From: Castanea sativa
Lineage: Eukaryota; Streptophyta; Magnoliopsida; Fagales; Fagaceae
NCBI RefSeq assembly: GCF_040712315.1
Contig: NC_134018.1
Coordinates: 4,859,501-4,923,500 of the forward strand
Direction: 5' to 3'
DNA: 64,000 bases
How positions within the stretch are numbered: the first letter of the stretch is position 1; the number at the start of each line of letters is the position of its first letter. The position numbers were made by a program, and so were the translations under genes. The notes beneath the pieces are model-generated. The model was given only the letters and a program-made list of their open reading frames with translations, made no database searches and was not told the DNA's origin. Positions 25,013-35,460 of the stretch are shown here, one piece after another.

Positions 25013-25328
25013 TCCCTACGTCCTAATTTGTTTGTCCTGTTTGAAAGGTCAAACTTTTCAAGGAAACATCATTTATTGTCTTGTTTGCCTAATAAAAATG
25101 TATGAGTTTCCAAAATTACCCTTAAATAAATTTATCTGCTTTTTTTAAAAAAGAGTTATTCTGCAACTAAAAATGTGCCCCAATTATATTGATTTTTTAA
25201 ATATTTATTAGTTTTCTTTTCAAATAGTTTTGAAAATAAAGTAGGGGTAGAATAGGAACATTAGTAAATTAATAATTTTTATTTTTGAAAATAGAACAAT
25301 ATTTTGGGACATTCCAAAATGGAATAGA
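25013..25328. mobile_element. Stowaway/mariner-like MITE, imperfect
   Basis: Starts TACTCCCTACGTCCTAATTT, the usual CTCCCTCCGTCC-type terminus, and lies in a segment absent from unit 2. The right end (about 25300-25328) is only weakly inverted to it, so the boundary is tentative. Confidence 0.4.
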
Positions 25329-25339
25329 TTGCAAAAGTA

Positions 25340-25474
25340 GCACACATGGCACTCTGACAAGACCCAACCCCGAAGTACACCATCTCCTCTCACTCACAAA
25401 GAATAAAGCATCCTGTTGTATTGAACTGTTTTTGTGGCCCCTCTCCTTTCTCACACTCTTTTATTACCACACCA

Positions 25475-25564
<90 letters not shown>

Positions 25565-25653
25565 GCAAGGGTTGACTAGTTCAATTCCTAAACTAAGCGG
25601 AACTTAGTTTACAAGTCCATATATTTCACAGCAAGCAACAAAGGAGTAAAACT
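25340..25653 (+). promoter_or_regulatory. Unit 3 copy of the putative promoter/leader, TATA region replaced by a microsatellite
   Basis: Matches 11700-11940 on both sides, but the short TATATATA of unit 2 has become (AT)n(GT)n at 25480-25562. The leader GTAAAACTCCTTGC is conserved. Confidence 0.35.
25480..25562. repeat. Compound (AT)n(GT)n microsatellite
   Basis: About 15 AT followed by about 26 GT dinucleotides at the position of the TATA-like element of unit 2. Confidence 0.95.
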
Positions 25654-25662
25654 CCTTGCATG

Positions 25663-25860
25663 GAGAAGGTATTTATTATCAAATGATACCATGTCAGCAG
25701 TATCAAAATCCAATAAGTGTGAAACATGTCAACAAAAAATAACTAACCCACTAATAATTGAAAGACTTGCGTTAATGGGTAGCTATTTTTGCACACATGT
25801 CTCTTATTTATTGGGTTTTGATACGGATAACATGGTACAATTTGATATAAAATACTTTTC
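25663..25860. mobile_element. Mutator-type foldback MITE inserted at the putative start codon
   Basis: 198 bp with inverted arms of about 50 bp (GTATTTATTATCAAATGATA at the left, nearly complementary at 25820-25855). It is flanked by imperfect 9-bp duplications CCTTGCATG (25654-25662) and CCTTCAATG (25861-25869). Absent from unit 2. The duplication includes the ATG, so one ATG lies on each side. Confidence 0.72.
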
Positions 25861-25866
25861 CCTTCA

Positions 25867-25922
25867 ATGACACAGTCACTATTGACCAAAATAAAACCAC
25901 CAGCTCAACAAATTTTACCAAG
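25867..25922 (+). pseudogene. Unit 3 copy of the candidate first exon
   Basis: Aligns with 11941-11997 and keeps the ATG and the splice donor AG|GTATAC, but is one base shorter, so the phase at the donor differs. Several of the differences change residues. With the MITE directly upstream it is unlikely to be expressed normally. Identity of the gene unknown. Confidence 0.3.
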
Positions 25923-26318
25923 GTATACGAAAAATCATTTTGAAAAAACAAATAATAAAATTTTCATTTATTTTTATTACATTTCAATATTTTATACCTT
26001 AATCATGATATTTGATCCTCTATAAGAAATTTAGTTTCTTCTCTTTACAGTGTGAATTATGTGTACTAGAAAGTATCAATCTATGTATTAAAACTTTAAA
26101 AATAAAAACAAAAATAAAATATAAAAGAAAAAGAGACAAATTAATTGAATCTCGAATATGATCTTTTGATAAATTTGTTACTTGCAATATAGAAAATTTA
26201 ACAAAAATGTTATTAATTTTTTGTTAATAACATTTTATACCTTAATCATGATATTTCCTTTTATTTTTTCTAAGAAAACAAGAGTGCAGTGTTCGTGTGT
26301 GTTCAAATGTGAAAGTCT

Positions 26319-26500
26319 ACGGTGTAGCCTCTTTTTCTTTCTCTTTTTTTTTTTTATAAATTTGATAAAATCCTATTGTATTGCTTAAACTGATTACTAT
26401 CATTATTTTGCTAATTCTTTAATACACACGAGTAATGACTAATATGCAAATACATAATTTGGCCCCCCAAGTTAAAAATTTTGGCTACGCCCCTACATAA
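26319..26500. mobile_element. Short MITE-like element, tentative
   Basis: Ends CTACGGTGTAGCC on the left and, inverted, TAGGGGCGTAGCC on the right, similar to the termini of the hAT-like element at 39223. No clear duplication. Confidence 0.3.
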
Positions 26501-27236
26501 TAACTATTGATACTATATTTTGTCCACCTCGATTTGGGTGCCGAACCCCCGAAAATCCAAAAATATCATTTTCTCTCCATGGGGTCATGAGAACATATAA
26601 AATGGTGTGGCACAACCCATTCGGACATCGGAGTGCTCAAAGTTCCTTTTTCAGCCCAAATGCCCATGGTCAGCCCTGGGTTGACCAAATGTCAAACAAG
26701 GTCAAAATCCTCACAAAACAACATTTTTCATGGTTTTATATCAAACTCAAGCTCATCGAAGATTTTTAGCAAGTTTAACCCCGAGTTAACTCCTAAGGGC
26801 CCCAGAAACTTAATTTTGATTCGGCCATCAAAACGAGTTGAAACCAATACCATTGCGAAGATAGTCAAATTCTCATGCCAACGACTATTCATGGGTCAAA
26901 ATCGGAGTTAAAACGGTTGAGATATTGAGAACACTGTGAAAAGTGCATTAGCACACTTTTTGAGGTCATAACTTTTGATGCAACTGTTATAATTTCAATC
27001 TTTTTAGCTTTCTGAAAACTAGACATTCAGAACTTTCCAAGGACACCAAGATCACCTCAATCCTAGTCTATGAAGCCTCCAAATGTGCGTCCAAAGTTGG
27101 AACTAAAAAAGTGCATGAAGACGAAATTGTTGACTTCAGCCGGGCCCTACCCGGCAACCTTCAAGGGCCTCCGAGCCCCGAAAAGTGTGCCAAAGGCTAT
27201 AAATAGCCCTTGGCACCCCATATTGGATCAAAATTG

Positions 27237-27271
<35 letters not shown>
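27237..27271. repeat. Poly(A) run of 35
   Basis: Homopolymer about 35 bp downstream of the LTR TATA box, around the expected transcription start. Confidence 0.95.
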
Positions 27272-27274
<3 letters not shown>

Positions 27275-27392
27275 GCTTTGGGAGCTATTTAGGCATTTTT
27301 TCTCTCTTTTCTCACCATAGTTCTCTCCAAAAAAACACAAAAACACATCAAAACTTCTTGATTCTTCTCTTTTGTCCTAAAAAACAAGGTAG

Positions 27393-28695
27393 TGTTTGTT
27401 AAGATGTGTGCCCTTAAATCCTATTGTATGATACTATGTATGACTTAATGTTGTGATTAATAAAGTTATTTTATTATTATCTAAAATAATGGTAACATGA
27501 ATATTTGGACATTATCATATAATTAATGATATGCATAATATGTGATTTATGTGAAAAATCACAAAAGATATAAATCACAAGTTCTTTGTAAACTTTAAAT
27601 TTTGGTTCATAGTCGGTGATGAAATTGAACATTTTATTTGCAAAGACTATAACATATCAACTAAGATGATTTGTCTTGATCATGGAAGTGGAGACTTCTA
27701 GTTGATGTGTTGATATGTTTTAAGAGTTAAAACATATTAAACTGAACCGCTGTGAAATTTATTATTCTCCTAACGACTGTCAAATAAATAATAAATCTCA
27801 CGACTTCTACAGTTACAATCAAAATCTCAGTATGTTGGACAACCACATTTAGTGTTGATGGAACACATATTCTTAAGATGGGATTTATAGTCTCTTAACG
27901 GAGATATATAATATTCCCTTGAGATAAGTTTAATGGGTTTAGTTATTCAAAGTGTTAGGTCTAACCACTTTAGTAAGGAGTTACTAAAGTATATATTTAT
28001 GAAATTGGATTTCATAAATATATGATGAATAACATAAAGGATTAGACTAGGGTACTCAAGAATTAAGATGTAATAATCTACAAAATGGCAGTCTACATTC
28101 ATAATTTTGTATTGCTATGAATATTTTATAAAGGGTTTGTATGTACAATAAAGTTTTGGGATATAATTTATAAATAAAGCTTAGAGTGCAATTATATTTA
28201 TATAGTGGTATTAAATATAGTTAATGATAACTTTGAACTTGTCAAAAGTTGACAGAAAAGCCCAAGGCCTTTTTGGAGCTAGTGTCTTATTGGTCAATTT
28301 TGGTCCCACTCTAAGCCACACACCTAAGTTCAATTTGGAAGGCCCAAAAGGTTAGCCAAATTAGATAATCAGTTAGATACAAGGGAAGAAACATACAAAA
28401 TATGATGAGACATCATTATGAAATAGTATGTATGAGTGAGAGAAAGTCAATTCTCTTATTCTCCCTTGAACTGATTAAGACACCACACTTCTTAGGCGTT
28501 AGCGGAATTGGAGTGAAGATTAAAAGTGTTCCCAAGTGCTTCTGATCTTTATTTTATATTTCACCGCTTGAAGGTATGCTTTCTTGTTCTTAAATTTTGA
28601 AATTTACAAAGTGCATGTTATCAATTGCGAATAAAGTAATCCGTTAATTTTCCACAACGTATGTTTTGTATGAGATACAAACCATGTTTTTCCAA
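27393..28695 (+). mobile_element. Nested LTR (probably copia, solo), ends approximate
   Basis: 1.3 kb of AT-rich LTR-like sequence (TGTTAAGATGTGTGCCCTT near the left end, TTTTTCCAA at the right) interrupts the Ogre-like LTR. TAG stands on both sides, but a full 5-bp duplication is not clear. No coding capacity. Confidence 0.5.
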
Positions 28696-28859
28696 TAGTT
28701 CATACCCTTCATCTTCCACTCCTTGGTTCCACACCTTGGATATGAGGTTTAAGGGGTATTAAGGTAGCTTTTTAGCTACTGTCCATACCCCTTTTTCTTT
28801 AAAGCCTCATCAAGCTTTTTATCCTTTCTTTTTTCTTGAATAACATCATTTATTGTTTT

Positions 28860-29600
28860 CTCTAGCATGTTTCTCACTTTATTTTTGCTTCTAGCTTATA
28901 TCTCCTTGCTTTTTATGCCTTATGCCATGTTTCATGCTTTGATCTACATCCTTACATGCTTATATGTCCAGATCTACATGCTTTATGCCATGCTTTCTAC
29001 GCTTATATCTATTTTTTCCATGTGTTGTTTGGCTAGATCCTCATGTTTATATGCCTATTTACATATTTATTTGTCTAAATCTACATGCTTTATGCTTTAT
29101 GCCATGCTTTCTATGCTTAGATCTATTTTTCCCATGTGTTGTTTGGCTAGATCCACATGTTTCTATGCTTTTTACATGTCTATTTGTCTTTCCTACATGT
29201 CTCATGCTCTATGCCGTGTTTTTCTATGTTTTGTTCCTCTTTTTGCTCTATGTTGATGTTGAGGTTACATGCTCACATGCTTGTATGATGTCGTTGGCTA
29301 TGCCTTACTTGGATCTATGTGTTTTATGTGTTTATTTCCATGCAATAGTTTAGATCCGTGTCTTCACATACTTATATGCTTGGATTCATGTTCTTCCATG
29401 ATTATGTGCTAAGTTTCTACACGTTTACATGCATGTTTCCATGCCTACATATCTAGATCTATGTTTTCATACGCTTGTGTGCCTAGATCTATGTTTAGAT
29501 CTATGTTTTCACACGCTTGTGTGCCTAGATCAATGTTTTCCATGCCTATATGTCTAGATCTATGTTTTCACATGCTTGTGTGCTTGGATCTATGTTCCTT
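28860..29600. repeat. Degenerate tandem repeat in the Ogre-like LTR
   Basis: Repeated words such as CATGCTTATATG, TCTAGATCTATGTTTTC and CATGTGTTGTTTGGCTAGATC, e.g. 28980-29050 repeated at 29090-29160. Apparent long ORFs here are reading the repeat. Confidence 0.7.
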
Positions 29601-30119
29601 ACATGCTTTATGCCATCTTCCATGCGCTTGTATGCCCCATGTTGTGTTTGTGTGCATTGACGTAGGCCATGTTTTTCATGTCATGTGCTATTGTAGCCCT
29701 TTTGTCGCTTTATCTTTCTTTCTTGTGTTTTGGCCTATTGATTCGAACCCGATCTAGACCCTATGGTCTTTGTCATCATCCATACACCTTGGCCCATATC
29801 AAAGGGTTTGGATCACCCTATTTGCATGTCTATGCTTGCTTGCCTTTATGCCTTGATTGTGTTGGCCTCTCTTGTTGTAGGCCTTGCCATGTTTGACGCC
29901 CTTAGCGAGTTTGTGGTTACGTGGTCACATCTGACGCCCACGAGGCCTTGTTTGGACGTAACTACTTGGGTTGTGTCTGCAGATGCCAAGTCACTCCTCG
30001 CGTACCCTTCCCCTTTTTCGCTCTGTGCAATGATATGCTTATTATACTTGTTTATGCTACCCATTGGTTTTCTATGCATCTTTACACACTTGCTTACATG
30101 TCCATGCATGAATCTTGCT

Positions 30120-31146
30120 CATAGTTTTAAAAACCAGACCGGACCGGCCGGTTCGACCGGTTGAATCGAAAACTGGACAGTAATTCGGTCCAGTTATGCT
30201 TAAAAACCGAAAATGTAGGAAAAACCGGATTTAACCGGTAACCGTCCGTTTAACCGGAAAAACCAAAAATCTGGATGGTTGAACCGGTTTTGCAAAATAG
30301 ACGAAAGACAGAAAGAGATCTGAAATGAAGCTTTATTTTGCAGACAAATCTTCTTTTTTCTCAGATCTGCTGGTCTAAGCAAGTAAGGACAGATTTTTTG
30401 CTATAAACTTTTTTTTCCTCACATCTGCTAGGATTGAGAGAGTGAGAAAATTACTGAATGCTCATGCTTGGTGTTGAAACTAGCCTCTTGGACTGGTATG
30501 AGGTATCCACAGCTCTTTGGTGAGACAGAAAATGAGAGGAGCTGATGGAGATCTAACTTCCAGAGAGACAGAGAGAGAGAGAGACGAAGACGGAGACACC
30601 AGAGGACAAAACAATGAGAACTGAAAAAATAAAAGTTGCTGATAGTAAACGGTGTGGGCCTATGGGGTGTTAGATTTATGAGGGGGAATTTAAAAAAATA
30701 AAAACATTAAAGAAGGCTATACGTGGGTGGCTGGGAATAGAATAAGGGATTGGTCATAATAATTAACAAGTCAGTGTGTTGTCTAATCAATTGATTTTGG
30801 GGTTTTTTTAATTTTTTTTTTTTTTTGAATAGATAAATAGTTAAAGTTGACTATTATTTATAAAAATAAAAATATAAAACTTTAATAGTAGATTATTCCT
30901 TTTTTTTTGTCAATAATTACTGACTAGAAAAAAAAAGTAGTATGAAAAAAAGAAAAAAAATTATATATTTTATATTTTCTTAAAATAAGTTATTAAAATT
31001 CAAATTTCATATAAAATTTATTTAAATATTTAAATTATATTAATTATGACATCATCGGTTCAACCATCGGTCCGACCTCGGTCGGACCATAAAACCGATA
31101 ATCAGTCTCTTTTTCGGTTCTGTCCGTTCCAGTTTTTAAAACCATG
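30120..31146. mobile_element. Non-autonomous hAT-like DNA transposon (1027 bp)
   Basis: Inverted termini: CATAGTTTTAAAAACCAG on the left and, inverted, CATGGTTTTAAAAACTGG on the right, each followed by CGGAC. The flanks ATCTTGCT (30112-30119) and GTCTTGCT (31147-31154) match 7 of 8, the duplication length of hAT. Encodes nothing. Subterminal CCGG/ACCGGTT repeats are present, as in hAT ends. Inserted into the Ogre-like LTR. Confidence 0.75.
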
Positions 31147-32344
31147 GTCTTGCTTGCTAGTATGTCGTCCATACTTCAACATAATGAAGCTGTGGACATC
31201 CGATCCAAACTTACATTCGTCCCTCGTGGACACCACCTTTTGTTTTGCTTTCTTTCTTGTTTGCCCTTTTGCTTGTTTTCTTGCTATCTTGCTTGTTTGC
31301 CTTCTTGCTTGTTTGCTCGCATCCTAGTTTCTATGTTTGCTATGCCTATCATGCTTATCCGCTTTATGCCTTTTCATATGCTTTTTGTATCCTTTCCCTT
31401 TATTGCTTGTCTGTTGGTGTCTTATCTTTGCCTTTGCATGTACGCACATGGAGCGAGGACGCATAAAGCTAGGGCACAGTTTCCCAAGCACAAGCAAAAA
31501 AGGTGCAAGTGTGAGCATGCCAACGCGGGCCGAGCAACTATGTTCAGTAGGTTTAGGAGTTTAGCCTTTCCCTTTGGTTATATACTCTTTTAAACCCCCT
31601 CCTTCCTCCTCCCTTTCTCCCTTAGATGGTTTGTACTAGGTATATCATACTGTGTACCATTTTTCCTTATCTCTAAAGTATGGTGACCCCTATTTATTTT
31701 CTTACACTTATATTTTGGGCCATGCTCTAGGAATGTAGGCATTTACTTTCCCGTTGTGTGCTTGCATTGTGCATGATGTATGTATATATATACTTGATCG
31801 CCCCTTTCTAGTGTGATTGTCACAGTCCATGTCACCTAAGGCAAGCAATGCCTAATTTCCACCGTGAAACTAAGGTGACATGTCACCGGGTTTTTGTCAT
31901 GGAAATCTAGTACTCTGCCGAATGCCTTAGGAAAGGATAGATTGAGACCACATCCATTCAAAAGCCAAAATCTCAAAGCCCCATGCATGCAAAGCCCCGA
32001 AAGCCAATGCTGAAATCCTGTTTTTACTGCCAATCTCAGAGAATCAAAGTTTTATCAAAATAAAGGACTGTCCTTAGACAGTTGTTGTGGGGTGCCTAAC
32101 ACCTTCCCCACACATAATCAAACTTCTGAACCTAAGAATCAAGATTTTTTTCCATCCACATTAGATTAGGAAAAATGCCATTTTTTTCTTAACCTAGGAT
32201 TGGTAATAAAATCAACTAGAAACAGGTGACCAATCACACCTTAGAAAAACCCAATGATTGGTGGCGACTCCACTTACCTTTGGTAATCCCTTAAAATGTG
32301 GCCCAAATTCCTATCATAACACCAAAGGTAGACCTACCTTCCTC

Positions 32345-32348
<4 letters not shown>

Positions 32349-32393
<45 letters not shown>
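32349..32393. repeat. (GA)n microsatellite
   Basis: About 22 GA dinucleotides in the short internal remnant after the Ogre-like primer site. ORFs across it on both strands are artefacts. Confidence 0.95.
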
Positions 32394-32394
<1 letters not shown>

Positions 32395-32965
32395 ACTCGA
32401 AGCTCTGCACGAACACATGCATACCACATACACGCCATTCGAGAGGGGCTCCCCAACGAGGCCTTGCATGCGCAGGAGCTATTGCCATGGCGGGTGGTTG
32501 AACAGAGGCATGGCGGCCGCAATATTTTCCACTTAGTCCAATCGAGGTCGGGCGTTAACAACAACTACCCTTCATAGAAATTTATAAATCTTTAGTTTTG
32601 TTTGTGTTTATATGGTTTTTATTGAAGATGCAAATTAGCATTTTTATACATCAATTTTCTTTTTAGTATAAATGGAAGTGCAGATAGCTTCCATATATAT
32701 TTGGTTTTCAAACCCTTTTGTGAACCAAAATGTGATAGGTTGGTTAAAGTCAAGAATTCGGCAAACTATGCTTTGCTCAATTGTAAACATCTTTGCAGAA
32801 CCATTTAATTTGTACTTCATTTACAAAAAAATAAAAATAAAAAATGATTTAGGGGTGTTAATGCAACTAAAAATTTTTTAGAAGTGTTGGTGCATTTTAC
32901 CACGTATATCGACACACACACATACACATATGTAATGAGCACAAAAAATGTTAATTGTTATCAAA

Positions 32966-33101
32966 AGAAAATTATTGAATACTCTGAGGGTACCATAAAT
33001 GCATACTCTCTCCTCTCACATAATTGTGAGTTGTGAGACCTACAATTCATATAAGAGGAGGGAGTACGCATTATGGTACACTGGGAGTATTCTATAATTA
33101 C
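32966..33101. mobile_element. Foldback MITE (136 bp), Mutator-type TSD
   Basis: Arms of about 45 bp: GAATACTCTGAGGGTACCAT on the left and its near complement at 33060-33098. Flanked by TTGTTATCAAA at 32955-32965 and 33102-33112 (11-bp direct repeat). Unit 1 has the empty site near 6005. Confidence 0.8.
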
Positions 33102-33152
33102 TTGTTATCAAATGTTTAAGATGCATGTTTTTTTTATTAAGTACATGTTTTT

Positions 33153-33430
33153 TTTTTAGTAAACAGTAATACTTATTAAAACACATACAAAATAATAATA
33201 TTGTTTTTAACCAAGTTTATAATACATTACATAATCAGAGTACAACTACAAAAGGGTCTAAACTTTGTAGTTGTAAATTGTTGTTATAAATAGTGGACAT
33301 TAAACACACACAACCAATGTGAAATAAATATCTTTTTTTTTAGTAAATAGTAATACTTATTAGAACACACACGAAAATAATAATAGTGTTTTTAACCAAG
33401 TTTATAATATAGTACATAACTAGAGTACAT
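33153..33430. repeat. Direct duplication, about 190-bp period
   Basis: The text AGTAATACTTATTA and TTTTTAACCAAGTTTATAAT occurs at 33165-33225 and again at 33350-33410. Confidence 0.65.
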
Positions 33431-33598
33431 GTTTATGTTAAGAAATAAGTTTTTCTAGGAAATAATAAGACATTGAACTATATTTGTTAACAATAATTAA
33501 GTCTAAACTGACATACTTCTACGGTTTAATTTTTTTAGAATTTTTTTAAATCATTGGAATGTAAGTTGAGTATCATATGTTAAATAGTCAAGCCATTA

Positions 33599-34759
33599 GC
33601 CATTTCCTTGCCGTTTTGAAGGAGGACTGTTATCAAGGGTGAACAAGTGCTTTGAATCTGTGGTTGATGGGTAGGTTAATCTTGTTTGGTGATCGAGGAT
33701 GAAAGGTGGTGTAGGAAATATTGGTGGTGGTGGTGGAGGTTGTTTAGGGCGAAGGACATCATCTTCTTCTTCTACTTTTGGCTCAGTCATAAAGACTTCA
33801 TCTAACTCAAGGTCAGATAAGTCTAAGTCTGCTTCATCAATGACTGGGAGGACAAAAGGTTCTGTTGGTTCTTGAATAGTTAAAGATCTGAGAAATGATG
33901 ATATCGGGTTTGGAGGATCAGAATTTATGGTCAGCATGTTCATATCTGGGGGTCTGGAGGAAGCACCAATAGTTGGATCTGGTGGTTGGTATAAGGGTTC
34001 TTTGTCTTTTCTGATGGGAGGAGGTTCTTTTTGTGGTTTGCTTTGAGGTTCTGGTCTAGGTTGGGATTCTAGTTGGGTTGGTGGTGTTAGGTTTGTTATG
34101 CTGGGAAAGATTCCACATGGTTTGAAAGGATTTTGAGCTGGATGTGTCATATTTAGTGGTTGGAGGTTTTGATATGAGGAAACTGGGCAAAAGGGTGAGG
34201 GTACCGGGATGGAAAGATCTTTATACAATGATTGGCGAGGTTGGTAAGACATGTAAACTTGCATTGGAAGAGCTTGGGTAGCTGCCTTTTGTGAATTCTC
34301 CAAAGACTGGAGTTGCATCATCAACTCTTTTTTTTTCTTTTTCTTTTTGCTCAATGAGAGGAAAGGAGACAGACAAATCTTTTACTGTTGAGACAATTGT
34401 TTCCAATTCTTGTTCAACTGACTGTATCTTTTTCTTCAATTTTTTTTTTCACTAGCTGAAATGTTGAACTGGTCAAACTTAGAAGCTTGGACATACTCTT
34501 TTACACTAGAAGGATGAGAAGGACCTAACAACTTTTTTATGGATTTTTTGAAGGTTTTTTGAGGTTTATCAAACATAGTATAAGGATTTACAATAGGAAA
34601 ATCTGTAATAGGAATTTTACTTTCTTCAGGGACATAGGATATTTCATACAAGTAGTCTAGTTTATTTGCAGTGGATTTACAAAGGGAAAGATCACATGTG
34701 GTTGAGATGGTATCAGTGACTGCTGAGGATGTAACTGCTGAGGATGATGAACTAGCCAT
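33599..34759 (-). pseudogene. Endogenous caulimovirid: 5'-proximal ORF fragment
   Basis: Minus-strand coding region that follows the viral leader (35460 back to 34760). It starts at the ATG at 34759 with a Ser/Thr-rich N terminus, continues through a Lys-rich coiled-coil part and a long Pro-rich, acidic region, and runs into host DNA at about 33599, where the apparent stop comes from the flank. Two frame changes occur, both in homopolymers (T runs near 34440 and 34330 on the plus strand), so the original was one continuous protein. I cannot assign movement, coat or another domain from motifs. The viral origin is argued from the shared leader with the reverse transcriptase fragment. Broken by two frameshifts and truncation. 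Confidence 0.6.
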
Positions 34760-35009
34760 GATAGTTTCTAAAATAAAGAACTGTTTTCCTAAGGTTTGAC
34801 AGGACTAAAACGCCACTCCTAGGCTCACGTCCACAAGATGACTCAGAAAAAATAATTCTTTGATACTTTTAGTACAACCCCTTAGTATTCTACTTGATTA
34901 TCAAATCCAGTGTTCTGATGTGATTATCACAGAGGATCCACAATAAATGGCAACTGTAAATCACAGAGCATACTAATCAGGACAATAATTCAAGTATACT
35001 AATCAAAGG

Positions 35010-35460
35010 AGAAGTAGGAGAAAGTGACGAATTAAGGTAAAAGGCTAAAAGACGAAGGACAACTAAAATACAAAGAATGACTAAAATACAAAAACCAAAC
35101 TTAATTCATGAAGTAGGAAGCTACGGGAATATAGAATTGGTGAAAGGTGAATAAGGACGACTTGCAACTACAAGACGAACATAGGAGGGTGTAAGAAGAT
35201 CATGGAAGCTTATTAATGATATATATTGCTATAATACTGTAGAAAATAACAGCAAAATGTGGAATGGAACATAGAACAATGTACAACAAACTGAGGGATA
35301 TTATTAAATTAAACAGGTTTTTTACAGGACTAGAAGACATAAACTGGGAAATATTACACAAACTGACTGACTCTCTAATTTTACAACTCTGAAATTTTCT
35401 CTCAAACTTTCTAACTCTCTAAAACTCTCTCCCAAAACTCTCTTTCTATTCTTCTGGCTC
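35010..35460 (-). repeat. Inverted repeat arm 1: caulimovirid leader (minus)
   Basis: 451 bp, inverted relative to 37836-38286 with about 12 mismatches and no indels noted. Starts, on the minus strand, GAGCCAGAAGAATAG, which is the predicted RNA start of the viral promoter at 37803. Immediately next to it, at 35461, the reverse transcriptase fragment begins on the other strand. Confidence 0.9.

Larger units (their letters stand above)
26508..32253 (+). mobile_element. Ogre/Tat-like long 5' LTR, remainder of element lost
   Basis: Starts TGATACTATATTTTGTCC and ends just before a primer-site-like TGGTGGCGACTCCAC (32259-32273), the GGCGACTCCAC word typical of Ogre elements. The conserved motif GGGGTGCCTAACACCTTCCC is at 32089-32108, and the TATA box is at 27198-27205 (GGCTATAAATAGCC). 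Without its two nested insertions the LTR is about 3.4 kb, within the long-LTR range of Ogre. Only about 280 bp of internal sequence follow, then host unit 3 resumes, so gag-pol and the 3' LTR are gone. No target duplication can be expected. Confidence 0.7.
24526..33598. repeat. Host segmental repeat, unit 3 (with internal deletion)
   Basis: The first 130 bp match the starts of units 2 and 4 (GGATCCAATGCCAAATCTTG). The sequence then jumps to the promoter/first-exon part (24720-25930), and after the Ogre-like insertion continues with the intron-like part (32550-33598). About 5 kb of the unit 2 sequence is missing. It ends at the caulimovirid junction. Confidence 0.7.

Noticed and set aside
28867..29757. 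Long overlapping ORFs rich in Cys, Leu and His (up to 129 residues)
   Set aside because: They arise from the degenerate CATGCTTATATG/TCTAGATCTATG tandem repeat in the Ogre-like LTR and resemble no protein family.
32258..32564. Arg-Glu and Leu-Ser repeat proteins on both strands
   Set aside because: Translations of the (GA)n microsatellite.
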